A DNA stretch of 64,000 bases from Carallia brachiata (taxonomy: Eukaryota; Streptophyta; Magnoliopsida; Malpighiales; Rhizophoraceae): contig JADCRB010000119.1 in the NCBI GenBank assembly GCA_021464245.1, forward strand, positions 332,553 through 396,552. Direction: 5' to 3'. A program made the position numbers and the translations under genes. The notes under the pieces were generated by a model. The model was not told the DNA's origin. It saw only the letters and a list, made by a program, of their open reading frames with translations, and did no database searches. Of this stretch, positions 24,497-36,880 are shown one piece after another (position 1 is the stretch's first letter; each line of letters begins with the position of its first letter).

Positions 24497-26306
24497 GTCC
24501 TTTAGCCCACGATGATCTCATTCACTATGTCGGTTGATGGATATTTATACATGGATGATGTTTGCATGGTTTCATTAATTTCGATGTTTTGCTAGTAAAA
24601 AAAATGTAATTACGTCTAATCATGATGATGGTGTTTTGAGTTGCATGGGAGCGAGAAATGACCAGTTCAACCAAGCAAAACCTAATTGAGTTATTAAGTT
24701 TATTCTTTTTTTTTCCTCCAAAAAAAAAAAAGAAAAGTTTCTTTTTCACCAAACGGTGAAAAATGACCCAATTTTGTGGAGTCTCTCGCCACCACCTTAA
24801 GCATTTCATCCAATATTGATTTTAGGCTGCCGGGTCATCTTGAAGCGTTTTAGTGCTACATTCATTTTATTGCGTTGTGCTTGCTTGCCATAACACAGTC
24901 TTTCTTGCCGCATTAGATATTTGGTGATAGCAAATCTTGCAACGTAGACTTTCCTTTTCAAAGATCCTGTGATTATTTGTTTGTTTTTCAACTACTAACG
25001 TTATTCACTTAAAGTTAGATCGATTAATGGAATTCGCTTCAAAAGATTAGCCTAATTTTATAAAATAGTACAAAATAATATATGATAAATTAATTTTATT
25101 TTATTATAATTACAACATAATAAGACTAACATATCTTATATTATTCTATTATATCATGTACCGATCACATCATTAAAGTATTGAGTTATTTATCGCGCAG
25201 GCAAAACGATGGGGGAAAAAAGGCAAATGGGGGTGGGAGGGGAATCTCCATTTTGGGATACGACGCTTCAATATGAAGCACGGTTTATTGAGAATCTAGC
25301 ACTATCTCCTTCAACGAATAAGTGTATGATTCGCATGTGTTGGGGAGCAAAGATAAAAAAGGTCATTGGCTAATCGTAATCCGTACAATATTTACACGTT
25401 AATTAATTCTTGGACCAGTTACACGTAGACGTATACCTTCAAGACTAATGTAGAATAATCGTTAAGCAAACACCTGTCGATAACCCACTGGGGCTGCATC
25501 CAGTGAGTGGTGTGTTGTTTAGATTAATGGCATCAAATTGTACCCTCGAATCATTTCTTAATTATTTCGCGAGCTCTAGAGTTTTTTGGTATCAGATTTG
25601 CCACAATTTCTTTTCTATTAATATATACTTGGATGTCAATCAAGCAAATAACAAAAATTCGAAGCCGCATCATCAAATAATGCGGCACCCTTCATTCAAC
25701 AATCAACATCCCTTTTCCATCCATAATTATATTCAGTCGATTAGTTTTTTCCACACACAAAAAAAAAAAAAAAAAGAAGGAAGAAAAGAAAGCAAATCCT
25801 GCTGTTATCTTATGCTAATTGCAGCACTGCTGTCTCCAAATATCTCCTCAATGTAAGTTAACCTAATAAGTGGAAAACTATTAAAAGTTTTTAAGCTTTG
25901 TTATGATTAAGAAAGGAACATAGAATATGCACATACGGCCAACAATTTTTTTTTATTAAACATGCCAAGATTATGTTGAATTTTAACGTTCGCTTCTTCC
26001 TGGTGTCAACTAATAATAACTTGTTGATTGAAGGAAAAAATTTGGAAATCTAACACCTCTGCTTGTTACTTGCACCAACACATAGCAGGCAGCCGACCGT
26101 TGGAAGTACTATGTTTAGCTTATTAGGAGACTCATCTTTCTAATCCATAAATTTCTTAATGTTTACACAGTGCTTCAAACATGTACTCATCTTTAATTTT
26201 TGAGCTTCCTATTTGCCACGAAAAAGAAGTGGTGCATCTTCATTTCTCTACAAACATACGTCCATCCAATTTTTTGGGGGAAAACTTTCATTTTTGGGTC
26301 CTCTTA
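24497..26306. other. Spacer
   Basis: No gene supported. Frames at 24525-24991 (minus) and 25503-25856 (plus) have no family similarity and the latter ends in a poly-A-like run. About 25070-25150 is a short imperfect palindromic AT tract. Confidence 0.5.
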
Positions 26307-27210
26307 GGGTTTGTTTGGTTTTACTATTAGTAATTGTTATTACTGTTACTGATTGTTAATTACTGTTACTGATAAACAAAATGACATTAAGTATTTACTT
26401 AAATTAACACAAACTGATTATTGTTAAAATAGTAAAATAAATATTGTAGACATTTTCTTTCTGTTTTGTTAATAATTTTACATCTAATTAATCTAAACTA
26501 ATATCACAAAAAATATATCCTATACATTTATAAATAAAAAATTATTAAATGTGTAATTTTAAGATCAAGTACGATTTATAATTAAAAATTATTATTTTTA
26601 AAAATATTATTTCTATTATACAGTTTATTGTGTTCAAAAATATATTATTATTTTTATTAAGTGACTTATTGTTTTTACTAAAAAAAAAAACACAGTGAAA
26701 AAGTCATACTTGAATGCCTATATAGTTTTAGTATACTGTACACAAACAAAAGTTAAAAACGTCAACAGTTATTAAAAATAAAAAAATTTTCTTCTTAAAG
26801 TAAAAAAGAAATAGAAAGACTTTACCTGGAGAAAAAAAATGCATGTGTAGTCACTTTGAACAATTGCTGATAAATTTTAACACTAGGAGAAAAAAAAAAA
26901 AACAAAGTCATATACAGAGAAGTGAGTCAAATAACCGATAGATGATTGTTGATAGAGTACGTTTCTCCCGTACCATTTGAGAGTGCAGCAGAACAGTAAC
27001 ATCTTTCCAAGGTTATTTTAATATTTTTATTATTTATCATCTGCTAATAAAAATAAAAAGTAAAAAAAACCTTACTTTTTTTATCAGTAACTGTTTTGAG
27101 AAAATATCAACAGAAGCACTCCTAAAAAATAATTAACCAAATACTTGTATATCTGTCGTTTAGAACAGTAACAACAAAAATAATTCTCAAAAATAAAACC
27201 AAACATACCC
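26307..27210. mobile_element. Tourist-like (PIF/Harbinger) MITE, 904 bp, TTA target duplication
   Basis: Left end GGGTTTGTTTGGTTTTA at 26307; the right end, reverse complemented, reads GGGTATGTTTGGTTTTA and finishes at 27210, 16 of 17 bases alike. Both ends are flanked by TTA (26304-26306 and 27211-27213), the target duplication typical of PIF/Harbinger elements. Subterminal repeats of TTACTGTTACTGAT occur at the left and AACAGTAACA words at the right. No transposase frame is present, so it is non-autonomous. Longer than most Tourist MITEs. Confidence 0.85.
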
Positions 27211-28325
27211 TTAAAATGGGTAATAATAGGAAATCACACCTTTTATTATACATTTGCCCTACACAAAGTTCATTTTGGAAGCCCCCTCAAAATAAAAAAG
27301 TTTTTATCAAAAGAGTCTTGTTATATGATTAAAAAAATTGGCCAAAAAAATTTTCAAAATACAATTTATTAGATTTATTATGTAACAAATATTGATTACA
27401 AGTGTCATTAAACAAGAAAAAAAAATCATTATTTTTTTATTGTACAATGAATCTAAACTAATTACACAATAAATCCAGCAAGTTATAGTTCTGAAAGATC
27501 TTTTGACAACTTTTTCCCAAATCAAGCCACTTTTCCCTTCTCGAAAATAGTCGTGTAGAATAATTGTGAAGCAAAGAGTGTAAGCCCCCAATATAACTCT
27601 GTTCGAACAGTAGGATATTTTCTTATGAATGAACCTCGGGAGAATCTGGCATTGGTTGCATTGAAAATAAGCTGAACGGACCAACATCAACTAGAAAAAC
27701 CTCCGGTTGGCAAATGAAGCGACACCTGGGGAAGAATTGAACGTTTGACTTTTTAACTTTTAAAATTTTACTTAATCTCATCGATCTGTCTTGCACTGAA
27801 TCGTACAGTCCCGATGAACTGAAAGATTTCCAAAGATTTTACAACACAGAGGGACGGTGCCTCACAGGTCGGGACGGACGCAGCGAGCAATCTAATATAT
27901 CAAGGCATACAGAAGACTGTCAAATGCAGTATTTAACAACTTCGTCATACAAGAAACAAACGCTCTTGCCAATTCAGTTGCAGCATATTGTCAACAATTC
28001 ACTTAACGAGACATTTAAAAAAATTAACATTTCAAGCACAGAAAAAGAACAAAATGTGAGTATCGATAACATTCCACCATTAAACCATCAAAGGCAACCA
28101 TAACTCAAACAGTAGTGGGTCTCCAAAAAGTTCTCAGGCCAACTTGTCGGATGATCGGACCACTAGTATAACAGCCCAAAGAGATAAAGATTGTGGCTGC
28201 CCTGATAGTCGAAATCATCAATTTCTTCTGACAGATTGGTTTTGGAAGGGCCATTCTCCTTCACATTGTGTGTACTGCACAGAATGTGAATATCAAGCCA
28301 CTTAATAATTTGATTGCAGATTTTG
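27211..28325. other. Spacer and 3'UTR of the PTB gene
   Basis: The frame at 27307-27690 (minus) has no similarity and overlaps an imperfect inverted repeat (about 27355-27480, TTTATTAGATTTATTATGTAA against TTTATTGTGTAATTAG). The region 27880-28325 is probably the transcribed 3'UTR of the PTB gene; the stop codon lies at 28326-28328. Confidence 0.45.
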
Positions 28326-31300
28326 CTATTGCATCGGTCTATATGGCGGCATCATAGCAGGGTGTGGTGGGCCGCCTTGAGGGGCCATCTGCATCATTCC
28401 AGGGCCCATTTGAGGTGGCATGGCTCCGGGTTGTAAGTAAGGATGATTATTCACCTGTGTGGGCATTGAATGAGGTACTGGTGGTACACCAGCAGCCCAC
28501 GCAGAAGGATGAGGCATTACCGAATGGTCTGTAGTTGGAGCAAACGGCGTCCCATTGTACGGATGAGTAGCAGGACCAGGTGTTTGAATCGGCTGTTGCC
28601 CCAAAATTGAAGGCTGAGGGTTCACCATAGCAGTGTTAGGGACCGTATAGTCTCTGCTGCGATCATTATTGATCTGCAATGAGCATAATCAACTATGACT
28701 AGATGCTCTGGTGAAGTATCTTAACAGGCTATACCCAAAAGAAGAAAATTTCAGTAGATCAAGCAATCAAAGTGCAACTGATTATCCAAGTTAATAAAAG
28801 TAAATCATGACGCCGTTTTCAAAAACACAGTTTACTTACCTTTATACTTAGATCAGTGTGACGAGAATATGAGATATGAAGTTTGCAAAACCCTCCATCG
28901 TAGATACAGTGTCCTTCTAATGCTTCCTTGGCCACAATGGCCGTCTGAATATCTGCAATCAATAGCAATCATCAATGTCTCAATTTGGAATTTCAAGAGA
29001 TGCGAATTTAATATCCAGGCACCTCCTAAAATTCACCATTCTTGATGTACCCATTGAGTGAATTTTTCATCTTTCCCAGGTAATAACTCATGAAGTTATA
29101 CTCTAAATAGCTATAAAGATCACAGGCACCGTTCAATTAGAAACGAACGGCAAATTTCTTTCATCCCTCATAGAAAATTACTTAAATTGAAGTAAATACT
29201 GAAGCTTCCCAACCTTCTTCCCACCTATAGAGCTAAAACATCATAAACCTAGTAGGGGAGAAACAAAAGAGTAAAGTTGCTGAAGCCATTCCCTTAAAAA
29301 AAAAATTGTGTGTGTGCAGAAGCAGCTGTCTTATGTAAACTTAAAACCTTTATTGACAAATTACTTTCTCTAAAAAACGTTTGCTCCTGACAAAAAAGAA
29401 AAAAAATAAATAAAAGCACAAACACACCAAACATGGAAGCCTACTTGAATAATGACTTCCAACAAAGGCCCCCATGCTTACTAGACTGCATTTTTTCCAT
29501 TGGCTAAAAAAACATGAGCTTAAATTATACCAGGGTACTGAATTAAAGCCTGAAGTCCCCCGTTCTTATCGAACATAGCAATCTTCTGTACAGGTCCAAA
29601 AGCAGAAAAAACCTAGCATGGCATTGGAGCAAATGAAGTATTAGACAGGTATAGGAAACTAAAAATCTCCAAAAAGTTTAAGTGATGGCAAATACCATGT
29701 GTAAAACATCCAAAGTGACAGCATATTGCATGTTCTCAATTGATGCAAGAAGAACATTGCTCTCAGGCTCTACTTTTTTCCCATCAAGTCCCACATTCAT
29801 CTGCAATGCAAGTAAACAACATTCAATCAAACTGCCATCAAGAAAGCAAGAACAATGAGGAATCAGAGGATATTGTAACAAAATACAGAGACAGAAATAG
29901 AGTGTTATGCCCAGGAAAATTCTTTGTTTCACAAGAAAGCTTCACAAACAAACATCTCATCATGTTTTTGTTCTCATTGCCAACATATTAACAACAAATG
30001 AAAATGTCGACTTTATGAAAAGAGCTCCAGCCTCCAGTGGGTAACAAGCAGAAATAAGTTGCCCAGTGCAAACCCCAGCAAATACAGTGCATCTAAGCCA
30101 AAGGCTTGTGTATGAGGCTTGGAGGATATTGACCTCTACAAATATAGTAATTACAATTAGCAGTGCCTTACCAGACTACCTCCATCAATTGCTGACTGTG
30201 CAACAGGCAGGCTTAAATTGGTGTAGTCCCTGAATCCACAAATTAGCACAAATTATGAAGAGTTCAAGAGCAACAAACAAAATGTTTAAAAAAAAAAAAG
30301 GAAAAATTAGTGGAGAGTGTAACTAGAACTACAAATTGCAAGCAACAAACAAGAAGAGACGAACACAATCACAAAAATAACAGAATTGCAATGCGCCTAG
30401 AAAAAGGAAGCTTAATGGAACACAGAGGGTTGGGGGGGGGGGAAGAGAGAGAGAGAGAGAGTACCTGCTCCGGTGACTCTGGAACTTTACACTCAAATCA
30501 GTATGTGCAGAATATGTGATCCTAAGGGTACATGGCCCAACATGATCAGGAAGCAGATAGCTGGTGCACAGGACAATAGAAGTTAAGAGATCGAATGAAC
30601 CCCTTGGTAATTGAAAGCGCCCTCAGTTAAAGATGTGGGGCAATCAATGTTCTAGAAGGCAAATTTTTGAAAAAAAAAAAAAAGCAACTGGACAGGAGAA
30701 AATTTTTGGGCAACTAACAAAGTCCAGGAAGCCAAGATAGTTAGCAGGTAAAAAGCTCTTGACAGCAGTCAGATGTTTAGAAGAACATTTGTGACAGGAT
30801 TTTCCAAGAATGTTGCTGAGAAATCTCCAGTTTTAGTTAATGTGCAGCCACATGAGTCTATGTCCTATAGTAGTTGGACTGAATACCAGGTCCAACAATT
30901 AATACAACGGTCACCTAGGGATGTGTCTTCCATCCAGGGCATTTCTTGCAGATGAGGCAGTTTCTGTGTCGGAAAATTGCACCAAAGCCTGAAAAATCGA
31001 CTAGTTACATGTCCATGCTGAACAAACACAGAAATCTGGGGACTAGACTAAACACAGAAAACATCTAGACTAAACACAGAAAACATATAGACCTGGAATC
31101 CAGCTGTCTTCTCAAAGGTAGTAATCTTATGCACGAAGCCAAAGGCAGAAAAAACCTGCACCAATGAAGAAGACATACAATATCAGAATTCCAATATCAA
31201 TCTAGTCATACGCTGTCCTATGTAAACAAACAGAACCACAACACATTGTTCACTACCCTCAATATTGTAAATTCCAACCCATAAATAATTAGCAAACCAA

Positions 31301-32753
31301 AACAGAAAACATATGAGTTATCAACTCAGTATCTTTGAACAACGTTTGCAACTGCCATGACGATCCTAAATTAATCTTCAATCTTGGACTGCATCTATCG
31401 TCAAGCTCATGCAAGGTTATAAGCCCATCAAATAAAGGGTAAAACAGTATATATAGACAATAAAAATGCCTTTAACAATCCATAAACCTATCAATGTTCA
31501 TCAGCAGAAAGATCAACCAATGTGGGATTTAAACGGTGAAATTTGTAACGAGGTCCAGCAAAAAGAATAATTGCTCGATTTCATAATATCTAATGACTAT
31601 CCTATTCCAAGGTCTCAAAGCGACACTAATCTCTACTGTCAGAAACTATCCGTTCCTCGCGCCAACATTCTCTGTCCATGAAATGAGGGTCATGTTTATG
31701 TCAGCCATTCTACTTCAATACACATGCAATACATCAATCAACTTAATAAAAATTGCATAAAATATAAGTCGAAGCAACATAACCACCCACCCCCCCCCAA
31801 AAAAAAAAAATTCCTGGCAAGCCAAAATAGTCCCTTAAAATTTTGACCCATCAAATGAAAAAAGTTAGTACTCTTCCGCAAAAATTCCTTTGAGCAACAA
31901 AAATAATGCAGAAAGTCAAGGCTGAGATAAGTGCAGAAAAAAACAAAAATGAAAACATTGCAAACTATGTTAATGGCAGGCTGAGGAGTTGAGGAGGAAA
32001 AGTAGGAGAGAAAGAGGCAGTGTTAAGGAAAGGAGAAAGGAGACAAACACACATGCGCTCTTTCTCCCGATGCACTAAGCTGCCATTGAAGATATTCCCT
32101 TGACATGGGCCTGCTGATCCATTTACATTAATGTCAAACAAAAGCTCTCCAAAGTATGACAACTACAGCCTAAGTACAAAATCGTTATCGCCCTTCAAAA
32201 GAGGTTTACTTCTTCCAAACATAACAGTAAAGCCTGCAAACTTCTTACCAGGTGCAAAACATCGATGCTGACAAGACGTGCATCTGCACCTTCAATGGTC
32301 ACCAATAATACATTTCCAGCAACATCAGCTGTTGTTTTGTTGTTAACTATTTCTTGCCTATTAGAATACTGCAGGTAAACTGTCTTCCCCCGTACTTGAG
32401 CAGGGTCTGAGGAAGAAGCATAATATGATATCATTGCAATAGCTTGATTCAAATCCGCCTGAGACACATCAAGAATCATTAAAGGTTAGTACCTCTCAGC
32501 AAGGTAGAAGTACAATTTCAAAAGCAGAAGACAGCCAAAAAAAAAAAAATTCTAAAAACAAACTCACAAATTCAATAAACGCTTGATTTTTGTTTGCTCC
32601 AACATTGCATTTTGTGTTGACAACTTTACCAAAAGGCTTCCCCAGCTCAATCAACTCCTCCTCAGTGCACTCCCATGGCAAGTTTCGCAGGTGCAGCACC
32701 TTAGATGGGGGTTGAGTGAGACGGAACTGTGGTTGACTTGAAACAGATGCCAT
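28326..32753 (-). CDS. PTB2: Polypyrimidine tract-binding protein homolog, PTB1/PTB2 type
   Basis: Splicing and translation regulator binding CU-rich RNA. Ten coding exons (minus): 32568-32753, 32249-32458, 31093-31155, 30915-30988, 30465-30560, 30172-30229, 29696-29800, 29531-29612, 28840-28952, 28326-28673; all phases agree, 444 residues. Three RRMs: about 17-95 ([15 protein letters not shown]), about 113-200 ([18 protein letters not shown]) and about 240-325 ([16 protein letters not shown]), then a Pro/Met/Gln-rich tail ending PPYRPMQ. Conserved linkers [18 protein letters not shown] and HTDLSIK are present. The opening [17 protein letters not shown] is that of Arabidopsis PTB1/PTB2, not of four-RRM PTB3. 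The leader exon (about 33622-33730) is joined through an 865-base 5'UTR intron. One intron carries a CU tract at its 5' splice site, a possible autoregulatory site. Symbol by family and position; PTB1 is possible. Confidence 0.94.
30430..30464 (-). promoter_or_regulatory. CU-repeat and C-run abutting a 5' splice site in the PTB gene
   Basis: On the gene strand the intron after exon 5 begins GTACTCTCTCTCTCTC and continues with CU repeats into a run of about ten C. PTB proteins bind CUCUCU and UCUU tracts, so this donor lies inside a strong predicted site for the gene's own product. The sequence is seen directly; the autoregulatory role is inference. Confidence 0.45.
31041..31090 (+). repeat. 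22-bp tandem duplication in PTB intron
   Basis: CTAGACTAAACACAGAAAAC with its following AT occurs twice in succession, the second copy continuing into TATAGAC next to the donor of exon 3. Confidence 0.8.
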
Positions 32754-32756
32754 TGC

Positions 32757-33730
32757 CTATAACAACCTTATTTCACAAAATCTATATTCCTGCAATAGAA
32801 TACAATCCACCCTTTTCAATCATGAACCTCCATAAATCATAACGGATGGAAGCATAAATAATACAAACACACATGTTTCGTGGAAAAAAATGAAAAATAA
32901 GCCCCAGGTCTAAGGAGAAAAATAAGACACTTTAACACACTATATTCATACTCTTAAATGTCCACGCTCTCTCCCTCCCTCCTCCCCCATCCCAAAGAAT
33001 AGTGCAAAAGTTTTTGTTTCCTTCCAAATGAGATATAAGTTTCTCACAACTTTATTCATACTGGAATTTGAAAGCAATCTACGAAACACTAATTCTACTT
33101 TCTACACTAAAGAATCACACATCCACTGTGCTTTAATCCTAATTTCAAGGTATGGGACTTGCGGCCCACATTGGAAGCACGGGATCCCCGAGCAAGACTT
33201 ATGTAGATTTTGGAGTTTGGACTTATCTCCTACTTCAATAGCTAACTTTTCATTGCGGTTCTACAAAGGTTCATATCACACCAATTGAGCCGGATAAAAA
33301 AAAAATGCGATGTGTACACTGTAAACATCCAATACCTCTCAAACAGATGGTACCGAAAAAGGTAATACCCGCACACAGCGGCGAGAACAGAGTGCCAAGT
33401 AGGCCACAATGGGCATGTGAAAGCATGTGTATGACAATCATGCTTAAATCAAACCAGACAAATGTACGAGAAATAACATAACAAGAAATTTCCGTAGAAC
33501 GACAGTTTCCCTCAGATGACAGAGAGAGAGAGATGCGCAATCAATACTGATAGCTAGACGGCGGAAATCGTTGATATGTATATTAATAAAAAAAAAATTG
33601 AAAGAATCGAAAAGCCAATACCTGAGCTGCGGAATCCAAGACGCCGAAAACTTAATTTCGAGCCTGATTCTTCGAATTAGGGTTTCTTGTATTTGGAGAA
33701 AACAGGAGAAATAAAGAGATTTCCCGATAT
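32757..33730 (-). promoter_or_regulatory. 5'UTR exon, leader intron and telo-box of the PTB gene
   Basis: A donor (CAG followed by GTATTG) ends the leader exon at 33622, and the acceptor TATAG lies at 32757, three bases before the start codon. Within the leader exon AAACCCTAA (gene strand, 33677-33685) is a telo-box, common in leaders of plant genes for translation and RNA-handling proteins. The long leader intron itself shows no ORF of note. Confidence 0.55.
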
Positions 33731-34496
33731 TTTGCTTATGGCGGTTCGGATACGGAATGGACGGGCGTGTTTTTAAGCGCAAAACCGTGGCAGGGGTGAT
33801 AATATATGTTGGGAATGGAGGGTAAAAGGTCATTGTATAATTCGGTGGTCACTCATCTTGTGGCAATCCGGATTCGGTCACATTTGGACGGTGTATCCTG
33901 GGCCACAAGGAGGACAATATCTCACGGGCCACAAATTGAAAAGTTTCATTTCTTTTGGTTTTGGGCAGCCTTGTTTTTGGGTGGTGTAAATCAGCGAAAT
34001 CCACCTTTCATTGCAATTTTTTTTTAATAAATATTGGTGGACAAAAAATCGAGCCGAACACTAGTTAGAAGGGCATTATTTTTTTTTTTCAATTTTATTT
34101 TAAAAAATCAAGTTTTATGGTAACAGTATATTCATTTAGAGTTTAATTTAAAAAAATAAACAAAAAACATCTCTATTTATTTTCTAACTAATTTCTCTGC
34201 TCATATACTAAAATCTTTTTTTCTTGATCATTTTTAACTTTTCTAAGTTCTTGTTGTGACAGAAGCTAAGAACAGAATTAACCCATTTACCTTTAATGTT
34301 TTACAAAATAACTAAAAAAATTCAAATAGGTATCTGACTTTGTTTTTTTTCCCCTCTTCCCCTTATCCTTTGATCGTCTGTTAGAAAATTACAATCATCC
34401 ATTTCAAAATAGAAAATTATTGTATTATGACTACAAACACCGCTAAGAAGCAAAATATGAGGGACTGCTTCTAGCTTAGGCAATTGAGTAATTGAT
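33731..34496. other. Spacer between PTB and the membrane protein gene
   Basis: Holds the PTB promoter and the 3' end of the next gene. AT-rich; no gene seen. Confidence 0.5.
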
Positions 34497-36248
34497 TCAT
34501 GTGTGACCAACAAGAACATCTTTGTAAGGAGTTGACACAGGAACAATCACTGCTCTGGGTTCCTCGGCTGCTGCCCGCCTTCTCCTTTGTTCTTCTTCCA
34601 TGATCAGTGGCATCTCGCCCTCCCTCCGAAGCATCGAACGCTCCTGAGCACCTCCTCTCAGCTTTTCTAGGCGTGGTCCCTCCAATTGCTGCATCTTGAA
34701 AACTTTGACCACATTTGCTAGTCCTCCAATAAATAACAGTATGCTCCCGAATAGGGCCATCCACACCAAAGTCGCGCCCTGCGTGCCCAGCATTAGAGGA
34801 AAGTTAACTCCGTAGCTAAATTAACAAAAATAAATAAATAAATAAATGAAAAGCCTTGCCTAAGGCGAGTTCAATCCTCTAATACCTTTTTCTTTTTTTT
34901 GGCGCCATTATATTGTTAAACAAAATTTGTTTGAATCACAATAAATAAGCATTTTTCTACAACAACATTTAAAAAAGTAAAACAAAAAAATAAATTTATT
35001 TTTTTTTCACAAAATATTAATGCAGCTACAGAAAAACGAAATTTTGTTACAATCGAACACAAAAATCAAACATTTTTGTCTGGAACTGTAATTTTTTCTT
35101 TTTTTTTTTTTTTTTTGGTCAAGTACCTATTAGTACTTCAATGACTGACAAGTGTCTCATTTCCCAATCTCCTATTAACTACGATCCATTAAACCACCAA
35201 GGCACCGTAGAATGTTGATGTATGTAACTATGTATGTATGTGCTTTTGTTCGAAAAGAATTAGATACTAAATGGTGTTGTGGCTTAATTACCAACAGCTC
35301 CAGTCCATGATGGTCCATTCCAGCCTGCTCCCGGCTATTGAGAATAGCCCCAACCAAGAACAACATGCTTCCCATCAGGAATGGAATCTGGACGCAATGT
35401 TGCAGGATTTGGACATGCGCATCTGCTCTCTGGTAGACTTGGCAAACGTTGTGGATAGTTCCAACCACCCATAGAACTGGTCCGGCAATCAGCATGTTCA
35501 TAGCATGCCTTTCCAATTTGTTGTACCCATATCCCTTTTCTTCCTGAAGTATAAACATTGCCACATTATAACAATCAGCTATTGCACTGTTCCTCATCTG
35601 TTACTTAATATGTTCATGTACCACAACACAAAATCCATGAAAAATATGTTTATCTTTATTGCAAAAATCAGCTGTGGATGTTCTCCGTATATAATTTTTC
35701 GTGACCGTGAATATAGTTTTCGTAAATTATATATGTACTCAGTCTCAGAGCAAACTAGGCAACCATAATTCATAAATGAATGGGGATTTCTTTCTGACGA
35801 TTTATTAACCCTTCAGCTCACATCATAATTGTCATCTCAAGTTAGTAAATAAGAAAAGGAACAAGAAGATTAGGTAATCGACGGCGTGCACCTGAATGAA
35901 AAGAAAAAGAATACCCAGCAAGAAAAGCAGGGCCCCCAGGGTTTGAATCAAAGGGACAGCGAACTCCACCAACGCAAGCTGAACATCGAGCGCCAACAAC
36001 GGGAAATAGTAATCGATTCCGGCGAGATGCGCAAAGAGATCGTGAATGTTAACGGCCATAATGAGGGCTAAGGCTATGAGCAAGAGGACGAGGCCCGACC
36101 TGGGCTCACTTGAGAAGAGGGCCACAAAACCAGCTATAAGCACAACGGTGGCAAACACGTAAAGCCCCGCGTTTATGTACTCGGCTCTGTTTCGGCCCAG
36201 CCTTGGCCCGTACGTTCTGCTTTCTCGTGCGGACGCCAGCTTCACCAT
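34497..36248 (-). CDS. Plant multi-pass membrane protein, function unknown
   Basis: Three exons (minus): 35892-36248, 35292-35543, 34497-34778; GT-AG borders in phase, 296 residues. I do not recognise a named family beyond 'plant transmembrane protein'. The N-terminus (MVKLASARESRTYGPR) is basic and has no signal peptide. About seven hydrophobic segments are visible: 29-46, 52-70, 80-97, 99-118, 137-156, 171-189 and 204-228. The last 60 residues are charged and Arg/Glu-rich (QRRRRAAAEEPR), then VSTPYKDVLVGHT. The first ATG after the promoter was chosen; the conserved-looking RNRAEYINAGLY follows. Two ABRE/G-box words lie 200-270 bases upstream of the start, suggesting ABA or stress control. 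Confidence 0.88.
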
Positions 36249-36451
36249 CTTTAACTACCCCAAAAAATAACCAAAAAGAAAGAAAGATCTCAAGAAACAG
36301 GGAATCTGGAACACAGAAATCAGAGATTGTGCTGTATTTTCTGCTCTTGGTCTCTCAAGTACGGTCTCTCGTCTCTCGTCTCTCTCTCTGGCAAGTGTAG
36401 AAGTGCACAGAAAATAGATAGATAAAAGAAGAGACGGGGTGGCAGAGGAGT

Positions 36452-36516
36452 GGCACGTGTCTTCATGCATGAAGTTCGCTCTTTTTTGACGTTGAATTTT
36501 TCGCATTATACGTGGC
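36452..36516 (-). promoter_or_regulatory. Paired ABRE/G-box motifs upstream of the membrane protein gene
   Basis: GGCACGTGTC at 36452-36461 (GACACGTGCC on the gene strand) and TACGTGGC at 36509-36516 both contain the ACGT core of bZIP (ABF/AREB) sites. Two copies within 65 bases and about 200-270 bases from the start codon is the usual arrangement in ABA-responsive promoters. The region could also serve the remnant at 36550. Confidence 0.5.
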
Positions 36517-36549
36517 ATTTTTTCAGAAGAAGGAGAAGAGTTTTGTGAT

Positions 36550-36880
36550 TTGTATGTCTGTCTGTCATGTCTGTCTACTTCCTTGCGTCCCTCCAGTGCA
36601 GCTCCATGTTTAGATCATTTTCCTGCGAAATGGAAGCCCAATCGATGGAAGAACCTGAAACGCTACTCGATCCATAACGAAGCCGCAAGAATCCATGAAT
36701 CTAGCATCGTCACCGCCAAAAATTACACATTGTCCTCTACCGCCAAATTACGCACTGCTCTCTACTTGTTAGGTCAAATGCCGACACGAACAGTTGTTTC
36801 ATGGAAGACCATGATTTCCAGTTATGACGGCTGCCGAATAGAGGTAAATAGATTGTAGTGTATGGAGGACACAAAATGAT
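36550..36880 (+). pseudogene. Pentatricopeptide-repeat (PPR) gene remnant
   Basis: An open stretch to 36855 ends in LLGQMPTRTVVSWKTMISSY, very close to the PLS-type PPR signature (MPxRTVVSWNTMISGY). It stops at TAG within a few codons after the motif and no further repeats were found downstream. The rest of the frame has no PPR spacing. Best read as a truncated fragment of a PPR gene; it lies head to head with the membrane protein gene. Confidence 0.5.
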
